A stretch of 64,000 nt of DNA from Mermis nigrescens. Its lineage: Eukaryota > Nematoda > Enoplea > Mermithida > Mermithidae. Each line of letters opens with the position of its first letter. The first letter of the stretch is position 1. Made by a program: the position numbers and the translations under genes. Below the pieces are notes generated by a model. That model saw only the letters and a program-made list of their open reading frames with translations, did not search any database and was not told the origin of the DNA. Below, piece by piece: positions 23,901 to 35,286 of the stretch. The stretch covers positions 124,001 to 188,000 of the forward strand of contig JAVLUZ010000637.1 in the NCBI GenBank assembly GCA_036768485.1, written 5' to 3'.

Positions 23901-24199
23901 CATGATATTTTCGTGTTGTTAGGTCATTGAGCAATTTGCGAATTTTGCTTAAATTTTTTGTCTTGATGTTGTTCCGGCAAGGAGTTTCGCAGGCGACAAA
24001 ATTTCTGCTCTTTCAGCTTGGGATAAAGTGATTCTTTCATAAAAACTGGCGGATGATCTTTGCGCAGTTTGCCATTTTGGCTGATGGTTAATTGTCTTAT
24101 ATCAGGTTCGTTGTTGTCGTCAGACTCAGACGCTTTGGATTCGAGGTTGGCGACATTAGCAACGGGCTGCTCGAGTTTATAATGTTGTTCGTCGCGGAC

Positions 24200-24590
24200 G
24201 GGCCTTGTGGGATGACGCGATAATAAATCCGCGGCGCAGTTATACGCGCCTGGTACATATACAACCTCATACTTGTATTCTTGTAATTTTAGACCCCATC
24301 ATCTTAGACGACTCGGAAGGATCTTTACATTTACAAGCCAAGTAAGCGCCTGATGATCTGTTTCTACGATGAATTTTTCGCCATAAAGATAATGCCTATA
24401 ATGCTTAATTGCCCAGACAACCGCTAAAGCCTCCTTCTCAGAAGTGGCATAGTTGCATTTGCCGAGTTTAAAACGCGGCTAGCATAACCAAGGATGAAAC
24501 GATTTTTAGATGGAAGATGTTTCTGCATAAAGAATCGCACCTAGTGCGTAATTGCTTGCATCGCTGTCAGATTAAATTGATGGTCATTAT
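24200..24590 (-). pseudogene. Ty3/gypsy RNase H domain, broken
   Basis: The minus strand encodes [20 protein letters not shown], then [13 protein letters not shown] and the WLVNVK segment (24,460-24,325), the standard RNase H signature following gypsy RT. It is continuous with the RT above and separated from integrase by a degraded linker. Confidence 0.85.
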
Positions 24591-24599
24591 CGAACTTGG

Positions 24600-25510
24600 G
24601 CAACTGCAAAATTGGCGGAGACGTGAAAGCATCTTTTAATGTTTGAAAAGCTTTTTGATGTTCTTCAGTCCAAAGAAATTCCGTGTCTTTCCTTAATAAC
24701 CGAAAAAGAGGTTTCTGCGATTTTCGCGAGATCTTTCACAAATTTTATGAACCATTGTACGAGACCAAGAAATTTCTGCAAAGCTTTCACCGTTTTTGAA
24801 CTGGAAAATTGATCAAATCTGCAATTTTGGATAAATCAGAGCAATACTCTAGCGAACTTATGCGATAGCCCAAAAATTGACTTCTGCATGAGCTAGATGA
24901 CATTTTCTGGTTTAATCCTTCAAATTTGCGTTTTGTAGCGCGCAAAAGACATTTTCTAGATCTTTAAGATGCTCTGAAAACGTGCGCAAAACACAGTTAT
25001 ATCGTCGATATATACAAGGCAGGTTTTCCAATTTTAAGCCAGCAAGAACGAGCTCCATAAGTTGCTGAAAATCTGCAGGGCATTTTTTAAACCAAAAGGT
25101 AACACTTTTGAATTGTGAGTAGACCTACGGGACAGATAAAGCTGTTTTTCACGCGATTTTTCATCAAGGTGAATCTGCCAATACCTGTGATTTTAAGTCT
25201 AGCGTACTCAGTGCTGCAGACCCTAGGGCATCAAAATAATCGTCAATTTGAGGAAGGGGGTAAATTGAGCTTTTGTCACATCATTCAGTTGGCAATAATC
25301 CACAACTGCTGCGGAGGGAAACGTCTTTTTTCCCAATTAAAACAAAGGACTGGCCCAGGGACTTGTTGTTGGCCTGATGACTTTTTCCACGATCATTTCG
25401 TTGATTATCTTTTGCATGACTTGTCTGCGCGCGTGTTTGACACAATAGGTTTTACCTACAACAGGTGGATTATCCCCTGTGTTGATATGATGCTTAATGA
25501 GCGGAGGTGA
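24600..25510 (-). pseudogene. Ty3/gypsy reverse transcriptase, broken
   Basis: The N-terminal palm region has VMQKIINEMIVEKVIRPTTS and PWASPLF (about 25,430-25,350), then a DLKSQYWQIHLDEKS segment (about 25,200-25,150). The catalytic LVYIDDITV is encoded with YIDD at 25,012-25,001. These motifs are in the right order and spacing for gypsy RT. Frameshifts and stop codons interrupt the gene between motifs. Confidence 0.87.
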
Positions 25511-25616
25511 CCAAGTGGTTCGCCTTTTAATGCGAATATCGAATTATATTTTTGACAAAAATCACAAATTTGCTGCTGTTCCTTATAATTAACGATGCAG
25601 CCCTGTAAAGCCTTAT

Positions 25617-26260
25617 TTATCGAAGAAAAAAGTTCGCGGACAATCGTCGATCCAATTGATTCTCCAGTGTCGACTTGAACAGGCGATTTTGAGATGTTAC
25701 ATAATCGCAGAGGAAAAACTGAAACTGAAGTGTCAACAATTGCAGGGCGACAAAAAGTGAACTTTTGCACATGAAATCTGGATTGGGCTCAAAAAGTGTG
25801 ATATCTGCATCGTAGGAACCATGACTTAAATATGCAGGTGTTATTAATTTGTGACACGGCAAAACTGTGATTGGCTCTGAAATTGAAACATGCACGCAGA
25901 TAGGACAAGCGATTTTAGCATTTGGATTGGTGCAAAACTGCAATTTTTCGCTTGGCGATAAAAGATCTAATTTTATACCGTTTATAAATGCACAATGTTC
26001 AATGGGATTTACCCAAAGCAATGCAGAACAGCAAAAATCAAAACCGAGAAGCATGTCTTCTGCAATTTATCGATGATAGACACCAACGTAGGTATAGAAT
26101 GATTCATGAGCAGTTATAGTTATATTAAAATTAAAGCAAACAACTACTGTTGTGTCACCTACACCGCACGACTTTAGATGTTTGTTTCGGAGGTAATTTG
26201 AAACCAAGTCTTAAAAATGCTGCAGTAGTCATAGTGACTATGAGCCTGTATCATATCACT
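25617..26260 (-). pseudogene. Ty3/gypsy aspartic protease, broken
   Basis: A DTGS tetrapeptide (the active-site aspartate) is encoded at 26,252-26,241, immediately followed by a stop. About 200 bases further, MLLGFDF matches the C-terminal (I/L)LG-D strand of retropepsins and opens a 145-codon frame (26054-25617) leading into the protease-RT linker. One active-site motif per subunit, as expected for a homodimeric enzyme. Not functional in this copy. Confidence 0.72.
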
Positions 26261-26999
26261 AGTGCCAGGATTTTTACACCCATGAATTTCAGCCAAAATG
26301 GTGGGTAAATTTGCACCTGCATGACTAACTATCGGAATTTCAGAGTCCTTGATTTATGCGGGGGATGATGTCATTTTTTTGAGAACTGCTAATCTTCGCT
26401 GCAATCTATCATATTCTTCCGAAAATTCTTGAGAGATGCAAAATTTTCTCTGCTTATTTGCTTCAGATTGATGAGAAGTAACCAGGTTTGCGTCTTTTTC
26501 AGGCAAATAGGCGGCTATGTAAGTGAGGATAATCTCCTGGCGGGCTGGTAATCCGCTTACATATGTGACATTAGGAGGATATTTTGCGGCGCAGAACGAT
26601 AATTGGAATTATAATACATATTATGCTGTTCTGGCGGATGAGTCACATAAGGATTATTTTATGATAGACATAAGATTGCATGTGATTATCATAAGGTTGA
26701 TTCTGATAGTTTTGGCGATAATTCAAGCGCTGTGAAGCGTTATAGCTTTGCTCTTAAAATTGACGCCAGAGCGTCAGAATCAAAACATGCGTCAGAACTT
26801 TGCGAAATAGGTTGACGATTTTGGCTTTGATCGCAATATCTAGGCTTAGATTGTGGCCGATTATTATAATTTGAGCGCGAAGGATGAGTGATTACGATTA
26901 TTCCAAGAACGCCACTGGATTACGTTGATGCGCAGCGGCTCAAATTTTGCTTGCTGTGCATTTTTATCAAATTAGCGCTGCTTTATCTTTTTGAAACAT

Positions 27000-29002
27000 T
27001 CTTCTTCAACATAACCCGTGCTTACAAAAATTGCAGTAAAATTTACGCGCTGTAGATTGCTCATTTTTGGGGCAAGCTTTTGATTGGAGTAAATGCCTTT
27101 TATTGCGCGAGCGCTCAGGATCGACATTATTAGAAAAGCGTACAGACTCCTTTAGGAATTGCACCACTAGTAGGATTGGCGATAGTCGAGACATAAGGTG
27201 TTGGAGCTTTTTTCAAGTTACAAGTTGGCGAGCCACATACTCTGCGCATTTAGCATTGTGCAAAAATTCATGTAGCTCAGCTTCAGGCGCGCGTTGATAA
27301 GCTGCAGTTGAAATTTCAGGTAGCATACCACACTTTAATTGGATGTCAAAGCATTTCATTGAATTGCTCGGAGTCGGTTTCTGATATGAGGTCTAGCACG
27401 TCTTAATTGTTTGTGAAGCGCGAGATAGTAAGCTTGACAGACTCATTGGGCTGTTGCTTACGGTCAAGAAAGTGGTCATATAACGTATCATGATCGAGTG
27501 GCGAAATTCAGCGATCATAGCGTACTTAGTCTTAGTATAAGAATTACGCACTTCTTGAGGCAATGCTTCATACAAATTTAACGCATAGTCGTCGAAATGA
27601 TGAGAGCAAATTCAGCTCTATCTTTTTTGTCGATTTTATATATTTTTGCCAATCTTTCAAATTCGCTGAAAAATTTTTGAATATCAGCTTTTTCGCATTG
27701 AAAAGATTTCTAGCAGCTACTGCAATATGCATTTGTTGTATGAAAGGTCCGTGATTGATGTCAAAACAGATGATTTATCGTGCAAAGATGATGAAGAATC
27801 TGAATTATGATGCAAGCGACGTTGAACCGGCAATGCAAATCCATCACTGTGGCGCAAGCGCGATGCGAATCTTCCTGCTGCGAGTGCTAGTGTGTCCTCA
27901 TCCGAAAATGTGACGGACGCTGACTGATTGGCGGCAATGTTCATATTGTCCCTTATAGGCATGGATTCGTCGTTAGGATTTGCTAAATTACTCCTGCATT
28001 GAAAAATTATCGCTCCTCAGATGCGACGTGTGCTGCATGGGCGCTTTCCGCATTAGGAAGAAAATAATGCAAAGGTAAGGATGTAGGTAGAAGGCTGCTG
28101 CAAATTATTTACAGCATTAGGCACAAATTCAGGTGCTAGCTGATTTAAAGGTCGCTGCAAAAATTGTGAAAAAGTAGGCGCGTTTTCAACACTTTGCTGA
28201 TTAAACGTTGCTGCAAAGAATGCGCAGAATTAGGTCGCAAAAGAGGGTTTTGTGCATGCTGCTTAGGAATATGAAGATCTAAAACTCAAGAGACGTGCGA
28301 TCACTCATGGGCATAATAGGCACAGATGTCCTTTCAAACGCGAGTATAACCTAGGCTTAGGATTATTAATCGGAGGCTGAATGACAGGTGATGAATTGTC
28401 AAACTCAGTTTTGTTATTTACCGTCTGTTTGACACACCGTTTTGGTAACTTGATAGGCACATGATTAATCACGTTTCTTTTCGTTGTTATGTACTCGCAA
28501 AGACTGATTAGCCTCAGGGCAAGCAGAAAACGTGCCGTAAGCCGGTTATTAAATTCCTTACGCATTTGGTGCATTTCTTGCGCATGCTGAAAATTCAATT
28601 TTTCCCGCTGAACATGCATTTTCTGAATACTCAAGAATAGTCGAAAGAATTCTATCAGAATTTGACGAATTAGGGCGAATTTGTCCTCATTTTGCTTTTC
28701 AGATGCATTACTTTCCACATCAAAAGTTCGACCAGGTAAAACGGCTTGCTTCCCATTTGGTTATTGTCGCCATTTGCGAGCAAGTTAAGATCATTATTAA
28801 TGATTGTTGCGTCAGAATTTACTTCACCTTGCGTATCAGCAGAATTACCGCTTCTGGAATGAAGACTGCCGGTAGTAGACTCATTATCAGAAGGAATAAC
28901 AGAGTTATTATTTACCGAAGGGGGTAATGCATTATTATCATTCGCCGAAGAACTGGTTTGATCAGTTTGTAATTGGCGCGCAGAACAGGATTGTGGCGGC
29001 AC
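27000..29002 (-). pseudogene. Ty3/gypsy Gag region, broken
   Basis: The first minus-strand ATG after the primer binding site opens a 110-codon frame (29002-28670) rich in N, S, Q and D. It continues in a second frame (28718-28305) with a basic, glutamine-rich stretch. Capsid-like sequence follows, with LYEALPQEVRNSYTKTKYAM at about 27,580-27,520. A zinc-knuckle-like CNFCKHGLC and EEECFKKIKQR lie at about 27,040-26,980; the usual histidine spacing is disturbed by a frame break. Assignment rests on position and these motifs. Confidence 0.7.
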
Positions 29003-29570
29003 TCTTTAGCTGGAGGAATGCGTAAAATTTTTCTTACCACCCAATATAAAAATGGAACGTTTGAAATATGAACGTTAGGTAAAAGAAAAATTTTTTCTCC
29101 AAAAATCGGCTATCTTAAAATCTGAAAAAATTTTTCGAATTGGACCCCTCTAGGTAGCGGGGTTTTCCAAACGTAACTCTATATGCCAAAATAGTAACAA
29201 GTACAAGAGAGGCGAACGAAAATTTATGTACGTGGCGAAAATATATTATTTAGTCGATTTTGGGTATAGAAAAAATACCAACGACTTTGCCACAAGTACA
29301 CAAAAATTTTTTCCACAAATGCTTAAATTAGCAAGTTTGCTCTGAAGCCACAAAATCTTTTTTCCACAGCTGCTTAAATCAGCAACTTTGGTTTCAAAGC
29401 CACAAAATTTTTCTCCACATATGCCCAAATTAAATGCGTACTGTGTCACGCAAATAATATAATAAAACTAATACACATATTTAGAATGCCGAAATAAATA
29501 TTTTTGGGTAAAGAAAATATTATGTATTAATTTAAATGATGACAGATACCGGATCAGTTGTCGCGAGCAA
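29003..29570. other. 5' untranslated leader of the Ty3/gypsy element
   Basis: Between the primer binding site and the Gag start there is no coding frame of note. Three imperfect copies of a unit with CCACARMTGCYYAAATTA occur at 29,290-29,440. Confidence 0.6.
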
Positions 29571-29590
29571 CCTTATGGGGGAAACTCCAA
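29571..29590 (-). other. Primer binding site of the Ty3/gypsy element
   Basis: On the minus strand, directly after the 5' LTR end (...GTTACA), the sequence reads T then TGGAGTTTCCCCCATAAGG. The initial TGG pairs with a tRNA CCA end. I cannot say which tRNA. Confidence 0.65.
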
Positions 29591-29979
29591 TGTAACTTTA
29601 GAGGCTTTGCCTGCTTTCGAGTTATTGAGTATCTTAGCGCGCGCAAACGAGTTGGCTGATTAAGTAATTTTGAAGTGTGTACGGATAATTAAACTGACAG
29701 CATGCTGTCGGGGAAGATACCCAACACACAACAACTACAAAAGCAACGAACCCCAATAAGTACATTTGGGGCTTACCTAAGTACCTAAGTGTAACTTACG
29801 GGGCTTAATTCCACTTTCGAGTTATTGGAGTATCTTAGCACGCACAAACGAGTTGGCTGATTTAGTACTTGAAAGTATGTGTGGATAACTAAACCGACAG
29901 CACGCCGTCGGGGAAGATACCCAACACACAACAACTACGAAAGCAACAAATCCCAATAAGTACCTTTGGGGCTTACCTA
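29591..29979 (-). repeat. 5' LTR of the Ty3/gypsy element, inner part with tandem duplication
   Basis: This is the gene-proximal part of the 5' LTR. It contains two consecutive copies of the first roughly 200 bases (TGTAACTTTAGAGG at 29591 and TGTAACTTACGGGG at 29791), whereas the 3' LTR has one. The rest of the LTR continues at 35287-36317 beyond the inserted element. Confidence 0.85.
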
Positions 29980-30224
29980 TAGTCTGTTTCATTTATCCCA
30001 GAGCTTTTTCAGTAAATGTTTTCGGAGGCTACAGTAACCCCTTCTTTCTTATTTACTGTAGTTCGTTAGACCACCGTAGTTACGTAGCAGAGAAGGGTTT
30101 TTCAATAACATTTTTGCAACATAATTTATTCTCGTTTCAGCAAATTAATCAACTTACAGATAAAAATCGCGCATTCAGCTTATCCTCAGTTGACACTTTA
30201 AACACAATAGACTAAAATGTTAAG

Positions 30225-30312
30225 AAACGCCATGAACTCCCTCATGGGAATTAGTGGTAAAACGTCTACCTGTCGTGTCGAAGCACCGGGTTCGATTCCA
30301 CCTGATAGCTTT
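30225..30312 (+). other. tRNA-like module inside the TA-flanked element (copy 1)
   Basis: Within the element lies GGAATTAGTGGTAAAACG (A-box-like) followed after about 30 bases by GGTTCGATTCC, a perfect B box. The overall length and D-loop and T-loop patterns resemble a tRNA, but the acceptor and anticodon stems are poor. I treat it as a tRNA-derived Pol III promoter or degenerate tRNA, not a working tRNA gene. The same module is present at 49,450-49,530. Confidence 0.6.
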
Positions 30313-30589
30313 TTATTTAGCGCACTTACTGTAGTATGTCCTAATACTGATTAAATGCCTAAATTAAATTTATACCAGCAAATGGGGCGCTTGCCATCCC
30401 ATCTGCTAGAGTGTTTTGTAAACAAATAATATCTTAACCTGCAATTAGTATAAAAAATTTAATGACTCTGCAATGGATATGAGCGGTTTTTATATTTTTT
30501 ATATCTAGCTGAGCTGCCCGGCGTTGCCCTGGCTGAACTTAGGCCTGATAGCTGTGGGATTGAGATGTCTTTGTATTTTTTTATTTTTT

Positions 30590-30995
30590 CTGGACTTTTG
30601 ATGTTTTGGGATATTTCTAAAAAAATTGTTGGTAAAAACATATTGTATTTTTTAAATTTTTTTAAACTGTCTTTTGTCAGCCATTTCTTTTTGATTAAAT
30701 CCATTTTCTGACGTTATAGAATGGTTCTGAGAATTCTTTATCCTAAATCATATTTTTGATGTTCTGGGATGTTCTGAAATTATACCATTAGATGGTTTGG
30801 GATGTTTAAAAATTTTGTTTGATCATAACCATATTTTTAACGTTTTGGAGTATTAAAAAACTTTTTTGGTCTAAACCACACTTTTGATGTTTTCGGAGGT
30901 TTAAAAATTTTTTCGGTCAAAACCGTATTTTTGATATTTTGGGGTGTTTAAAAATTTTTTTTGGTCAAAACCATATTTTTGATGTTTTGGGACAC
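30590..30995. repeat. Minisatellite, about 55-60-bp unit (TTTTGATGTTTTGGGA...)
   Basis: Degenerate units each contain CATATTTTTGATGTTTTGGG followed by an A/T run and GGTCAAAACC. The same array appears in the second copy at about 32,450-32,860 and 32,920-33,100. Confidence 0.85.
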
Positions 30996-31240
30996 CAATC
31001 TTACAGCACAGGATATGTTATAGCACTGGGTATGGTATATCACGTCCTATCTTGTAGCATGGGGTATGTTATATCACGTCCTATCCTGTAACACTGGGTA
31101 TGTTATATCACGTCCTATCTTATAGCATGGAGCATGTTATATCACGTCCTATTGTACAGCATGGGGTATGTTACATCACGTCCTATTGTATAGCATTACA
31201 TTGAGTATGCTGTATCACGTCCTATCTTATAGCGTCGGGT
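30985..31240. repeat. Minisatellite, about 50-bp unit (ATATCACGTCCTATCTTATA...)
   Basis: Five to six units of GGTATGTTATATCACGTCCTATCTTATAGCATG. A longer, related array lies at 33,120-33,680 in the second repeat copy. Confidence 0.88.
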
Positions 31241-32449
31241 TCAACTTGTACAATGTTCAACTTTGCCTTCATTGTAAACAAATGCAAAAAGTTGCATATT
31301 AAATTAATAGCTAGAAGCAAAAACATTTGATTTGTATTTTCAAAAGCCGCATGTTTGCTGCTTTCTTTCGAAAGCCGAACGTTTGCTGCTTTCGATTGCT
31401 TCGCATTAAATTTCACGCGCGCTGGTTTACAAGGTCAAAAATTTTGACTTGGTGCAAGCTCTTTTTCAGTGATTAATCATGTTTATAAGTACCCGTACGT
31501 GATTTCCTATCAGCCCGTCTCATACATGTTTTGGTGATGCCAGATCGTATATTTAAAGTAGCGAATATGGAATCAGCGGTCTCAGAAACCCCAGGGGCCA
31601 AATTTTGGAAGCAACAGTCAATCTGTGCTTCTGCAAAAAGACAAAAACCTAAATTTTACGCTATGCATAGGGTACCTTTGGGCTCCCGTATCTCAGAAAA
31701 ACCAATCCGTGAATTTTCTTCAAATTCTACAGTAAGGTCAGTCATAAGATATCCAAGAATTGGTAGAAACTTTAAAAAATTTATCCACAAGTGATTTGAG
31801 ATATTTGATAAAATACACTTGTAAATCACGTTTTTCTTACGGCATCACATCAGTTTACACTGTAGTAAAAGTGGTTCACACCAGTCGATAGCGTATAAAA
31901 AGTTGATCTAGGCGGCTTTAAATTTTACCCTGCCGCAATTGCATAAGCGGCTAGATGTATCAAAACTTTTACATAAATCCGTAGTTTCCGGGTTTCAGGA
32001 GTCCGATCGAGCCATTTTAATCAAAAATCGTAATTAGCGACCGAGAATACCCATTGAGTGAAAATATAAGTATCACAAAATTATCCAGTAAAACTTTTTT
32101 GCCTCACAGACACACACACACTTACACACACAACTCGAAATTAATATTATAGACTAGCAAATGGGCGCTTCGCTGCCCCATCTGCTAGAGTGTTTGTAAA
32201 ACAAATAATATCTTAACCAGTAATTAGTATAAAAAATTGAATGACTTGCAAAATGGATCGCGAGCGGTTTTTATATTTTTGTCTGTGACACGAAGCCTTA
32301 TACATTCTGTTTCATATTATTTTATGCGTACATAGATTTTATTATTTTTCTGAATTATTATAGCTGAGCGGAGCCGCCCGGCGTTGCCCGGGCTGAACTT
32401 AGGCCTGATAACTGTATGGGATTGAGATGTCTCTTGTATTTTTTTATTT

Positions 32450-33110
32450 TTCGGGACTTTTGATGTTTTTGTATATTTTTAAAAAAAAATTGTTGGTAAA
32501 AACCATATTGTATTTTTAAATTTTTTAAAACTGTCTTTTATCAACCATTTCTTTTATTAAATCCATATTTTTGACGTTATGGAATGGTTCTGAGAATTCT
32601 TTATCCTAAATCATATTTTTGATGTTCTGGGATATTCTGGAAATTATACCATTAGATGGTTTGGGATGTTTTAAAATTTGTTTGATCATAACCATATTTT
32701 TAACGTTTTGGAATATAAAAGCGTTTCTGGTCCAAAACCATACTTTTGATGTTTTTGAAGGTTTAAAATTTTTTTTGGTCAAAACCATATTTTTGATGTT
32801 TTAGGGTGTTTGAAAATTTTTTTAAAAATATTCACATTTTATGTTTTGGGACACCTATCTTGCAGCACAGGATATGTTAGCACTTTTACATTATCGACAC
32901 ATCCATGCTTTGAAGCACTTTTGATGTTCTGTGATGTTCTGAAATTTGTTTAATAAACCCATATTTTTGATGTTTTGGGATGTTTTTGGAAAAATTTTTT
33001 CTGTCAAACCATATTTTTGATGTTTTAGGATGTCTTGGAAAATTTTTTTGGTCAAACCATATTTTTGATGTTTTAAAAATTTTTTGTTTGTTGTAGCGAA
33101 GGGTGTCATA
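32450..33110. repeat. Minisatellite, about 55-60-bp unit, second copy
   Basis: Same unit as 30,590-30,995 (CATATTTTTGATGTTTTGGG...). It is interrupted near 32,870-32,930 by a short stretch without the unit. Confidence 0.82.
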
Positions 33111-33119
33111 TATCACGTG

Positions 33120-33680
33120 ATATCTCATATCACTCATATGTTATAGCTGATGGTATCTCCCATCTTATATCACTGCATGTTATGGCACAGACTGGGTATC
33201 TATATCACACCTATCTTATAGCATTGCCTATCTCGTAGCACAGGGTATCTTATATCCCATCCTATCTTATAGCATTGCCTATCTTGCAGCTCGGGGTATC
33301 TTATATCACTTCCTATCTCATAGCATTGCCTATCTTGTAGCACGGGGTATCTTTTATCGCGTTCTATCTTATAGCATTGCCTATCTTGTAGCACGGGGTA
33401 TCTTATATCACGTCACATCTTTTATAGTATTGCCTATCCAGTAGCACAGGGTATCTTTATATCCCATCCTATCTTATAGCATTGCCTATCTTGTAGCACG
33501 GGTATCTTGTATCACGTCCTATCTTATAGGATTACCTATCTTGTAGCACGGGTGTCTTTTATCACGTCCTATCTTATAGCATTGCCTATCCTGTAGCACA
33601 GGTATCTATCACATCCTATTGTATAGCATTGCTTATCTTGTAGCACACGGTATCTTATTTCATGTTCTATCTTATAGCCA
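33120..33680. repeat. Minisatellite, about 50-bp unit, expanded array
   Basis: About ten units of ATCTTATAGCATTGCCTATC then TTGTAGCACGGGGTATCTTATATCACG. Compared with 30,985-31,240 the array is longer and the unit has gained the ATTGCCTATC piece. The apparent minus-strand protein here is only the repeat read through. Confidence 0.9.
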
Positions 33681-35286
33681 GGCATGTAGCTGTGGGGGAC
33701 TGGGGGGGGTCCGACCCGCCCGAAATTCAGAAAAAACCATAACCCGAAAAATGTAGACCGAGTTTTGCTCTTTTTTAAAATTTTGCGAAAAAAATCGGCC
33801 ATGTCCCAAAAATGCTATGCTTAAGCATAGGGCTGCCTCCCGCTCCATCCCTGCATAGGGTGACTGCGTTGATCAAATTTTAATGTCGCTACGGATCCTT
33901 CCCCCGGTAGGCCGACTCCTTTCGGTCAAAATGTCAGCCCACCAACTATTATGGAGCCAGAGCCAACCCCGAACAAACAGACATACAGACAAACAAACTT
34001 TCACAATTCACATTTATTGCTCGATTGAATAAAAATTACAGTACATATTGCTTATGGTCATTTATGAATTGTGCATAGAAGGATCAAGATTTACAGTACC
34101 TACCTACATATATAATTCAATTATTATTTTATGTGTATTTTGTGAGTGCTTTCCATTAAGCAACGACTCATTCCATTTTGCTCGTCTTCTTTTGCCTCGT
34201 TCTTCCGTTTATGAGGCAACTCAACAAGTAAACTGCGTACAATGTTCAACTTTGCCCTGATTGTAAACAAATGCAAAAGCTGTATATTAAATTAGCCAAG
34301 AAGCAAAAACATTTGGATTTGTTTTTCGAAAGCAGCATGCTTGTTGCTTTCAAAGCCGCATGTTTGCTGCCTTCGATTGCTTCGCATTAAATTTCACGCG
34401 CGCTGGTTTACAAGGTCAAAAATTTTGACTTGGTGTTTTTCAATGATTAATCATGTTTATAAGTACCGTACGTGATTTCCTTTCAGCCCGTCTTATACAT
34501 GTTTTACGATGCCAGATCATATATTTAAAGCAGCGAATATGGAATCAGCGGTCCCAGAAACCCCAGGGGCCAAATTTCGGAAGCAACAGTCAATCTGTGC
34601 TTCTGCAAAAAGACAAAAACCTAAATTTTACGCTATGCATAGGGTACCTTTTGGGCTCCTGTATCTCAGAAACCAATCCGTGAATTTTCTTCAAATTCTA
34701 CAGTAAGGTCAAACATATGATATCCAATAATTGGTGAAAACTTCAAAGAAATTTATCCGCTGCGATTTGAGATATTTGATGAAATACAATTTGTAAATCA
34801 CGTTTTTCTTACGGCATCACAACAGTTTACACTGTAGTGTGTAAAGTGGTTTACACCAGTCGATAGCGCATAAAAAGTTGGATTCAGGGTGGCTTTAGCT
34901 TCCCAATTCGCGGCAATTGCATAAGCCGCTAGAGCTACCAAAACCTTTTACATAAAGCCGTAGTTTCCGGGTTTCAGGAGTCCGATCGAGCCATTTTAAT
35001 TAAAAAATTGTAATTAGCGCCCGAGAATACCCATTGAGTGAAAAAAATATAAGTATCAAAAAATTATCCAGTAAAACTTTTTTTGCCTCTTGCCAGACAC
35101 ACATAATGCTACACACAACTCGAAATTAATATTATAGATAGGCGGATTACTGCATTAAAAATGGAAGAATTCCAGCCACTCGCCCTCACTGAGCTGATCT
35201 GCTGAATTACAGTAATTCGTCTTGTTTCGCTTACTGTAGCCCTTAAAAGAATTGACTAAAAGCTCTCGAATAAATGAAACAGACTA

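Larger units (their letters stand above)
30371..35139 (+). mobile_element. Two head-to-tail copies of an unclassified repeat with internal minisatellites
   Basis: The first copy (30371-32150) and second copy (32153-35139) both begin with a hairpin around CTAGCAAATGGG...CCCATCTGCTAG. They share a GCCCGGCGTTGCCC block and a long common block (31,240-32,150 versus 34,236-35,140). Both end in CTCGAAATTAATATTATAGA. The second copy has about 1 kb of extra sequence, mostly a 50-bp minisatellite and a piece with CAGACAAACAAACTTTC that recalls non-LTR retrotransposon tails. No intact protein is encoded. Confidence 0.65.
29980..35286 (+). mobile_element. TA-flanked inverted-repeat element (copy 1), inserted in the LTR and itself split
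   Basis: Termini are TAGTCTGTTTCATTTAT and its inverse ATAAATGAAACAGACTA, flanked by TA on each side. Comparison with the uninterrupted LTR sequence (CTTACCTAAGTACC) shows that TA was duplicated, as in Tc1/mariner-type insertions. The original element is about 545 bases, as in the cleaner copy at 49,194-49,740. Here its two halves (29980-30370 and 35140-35286) are separated by a later insertion. No transposase is encoded. Confidence 0.85.

Noticed and set aside
31531..31794. 88-codon frame, repeated as a similar frame at 34509-34706
   Set aside because: Both lie in the duplicated unclassified repeat. The shared first part differs by several non-conservative changes and then frameshifts, so I see no sign of protein constraint.
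33200..33394. CRISPR-like regular repeats of about 50 bp
   Set aside because: The units are contiguous tandem copies without unique spacers, in a eukaryotic repeat. This is a minisatellite.
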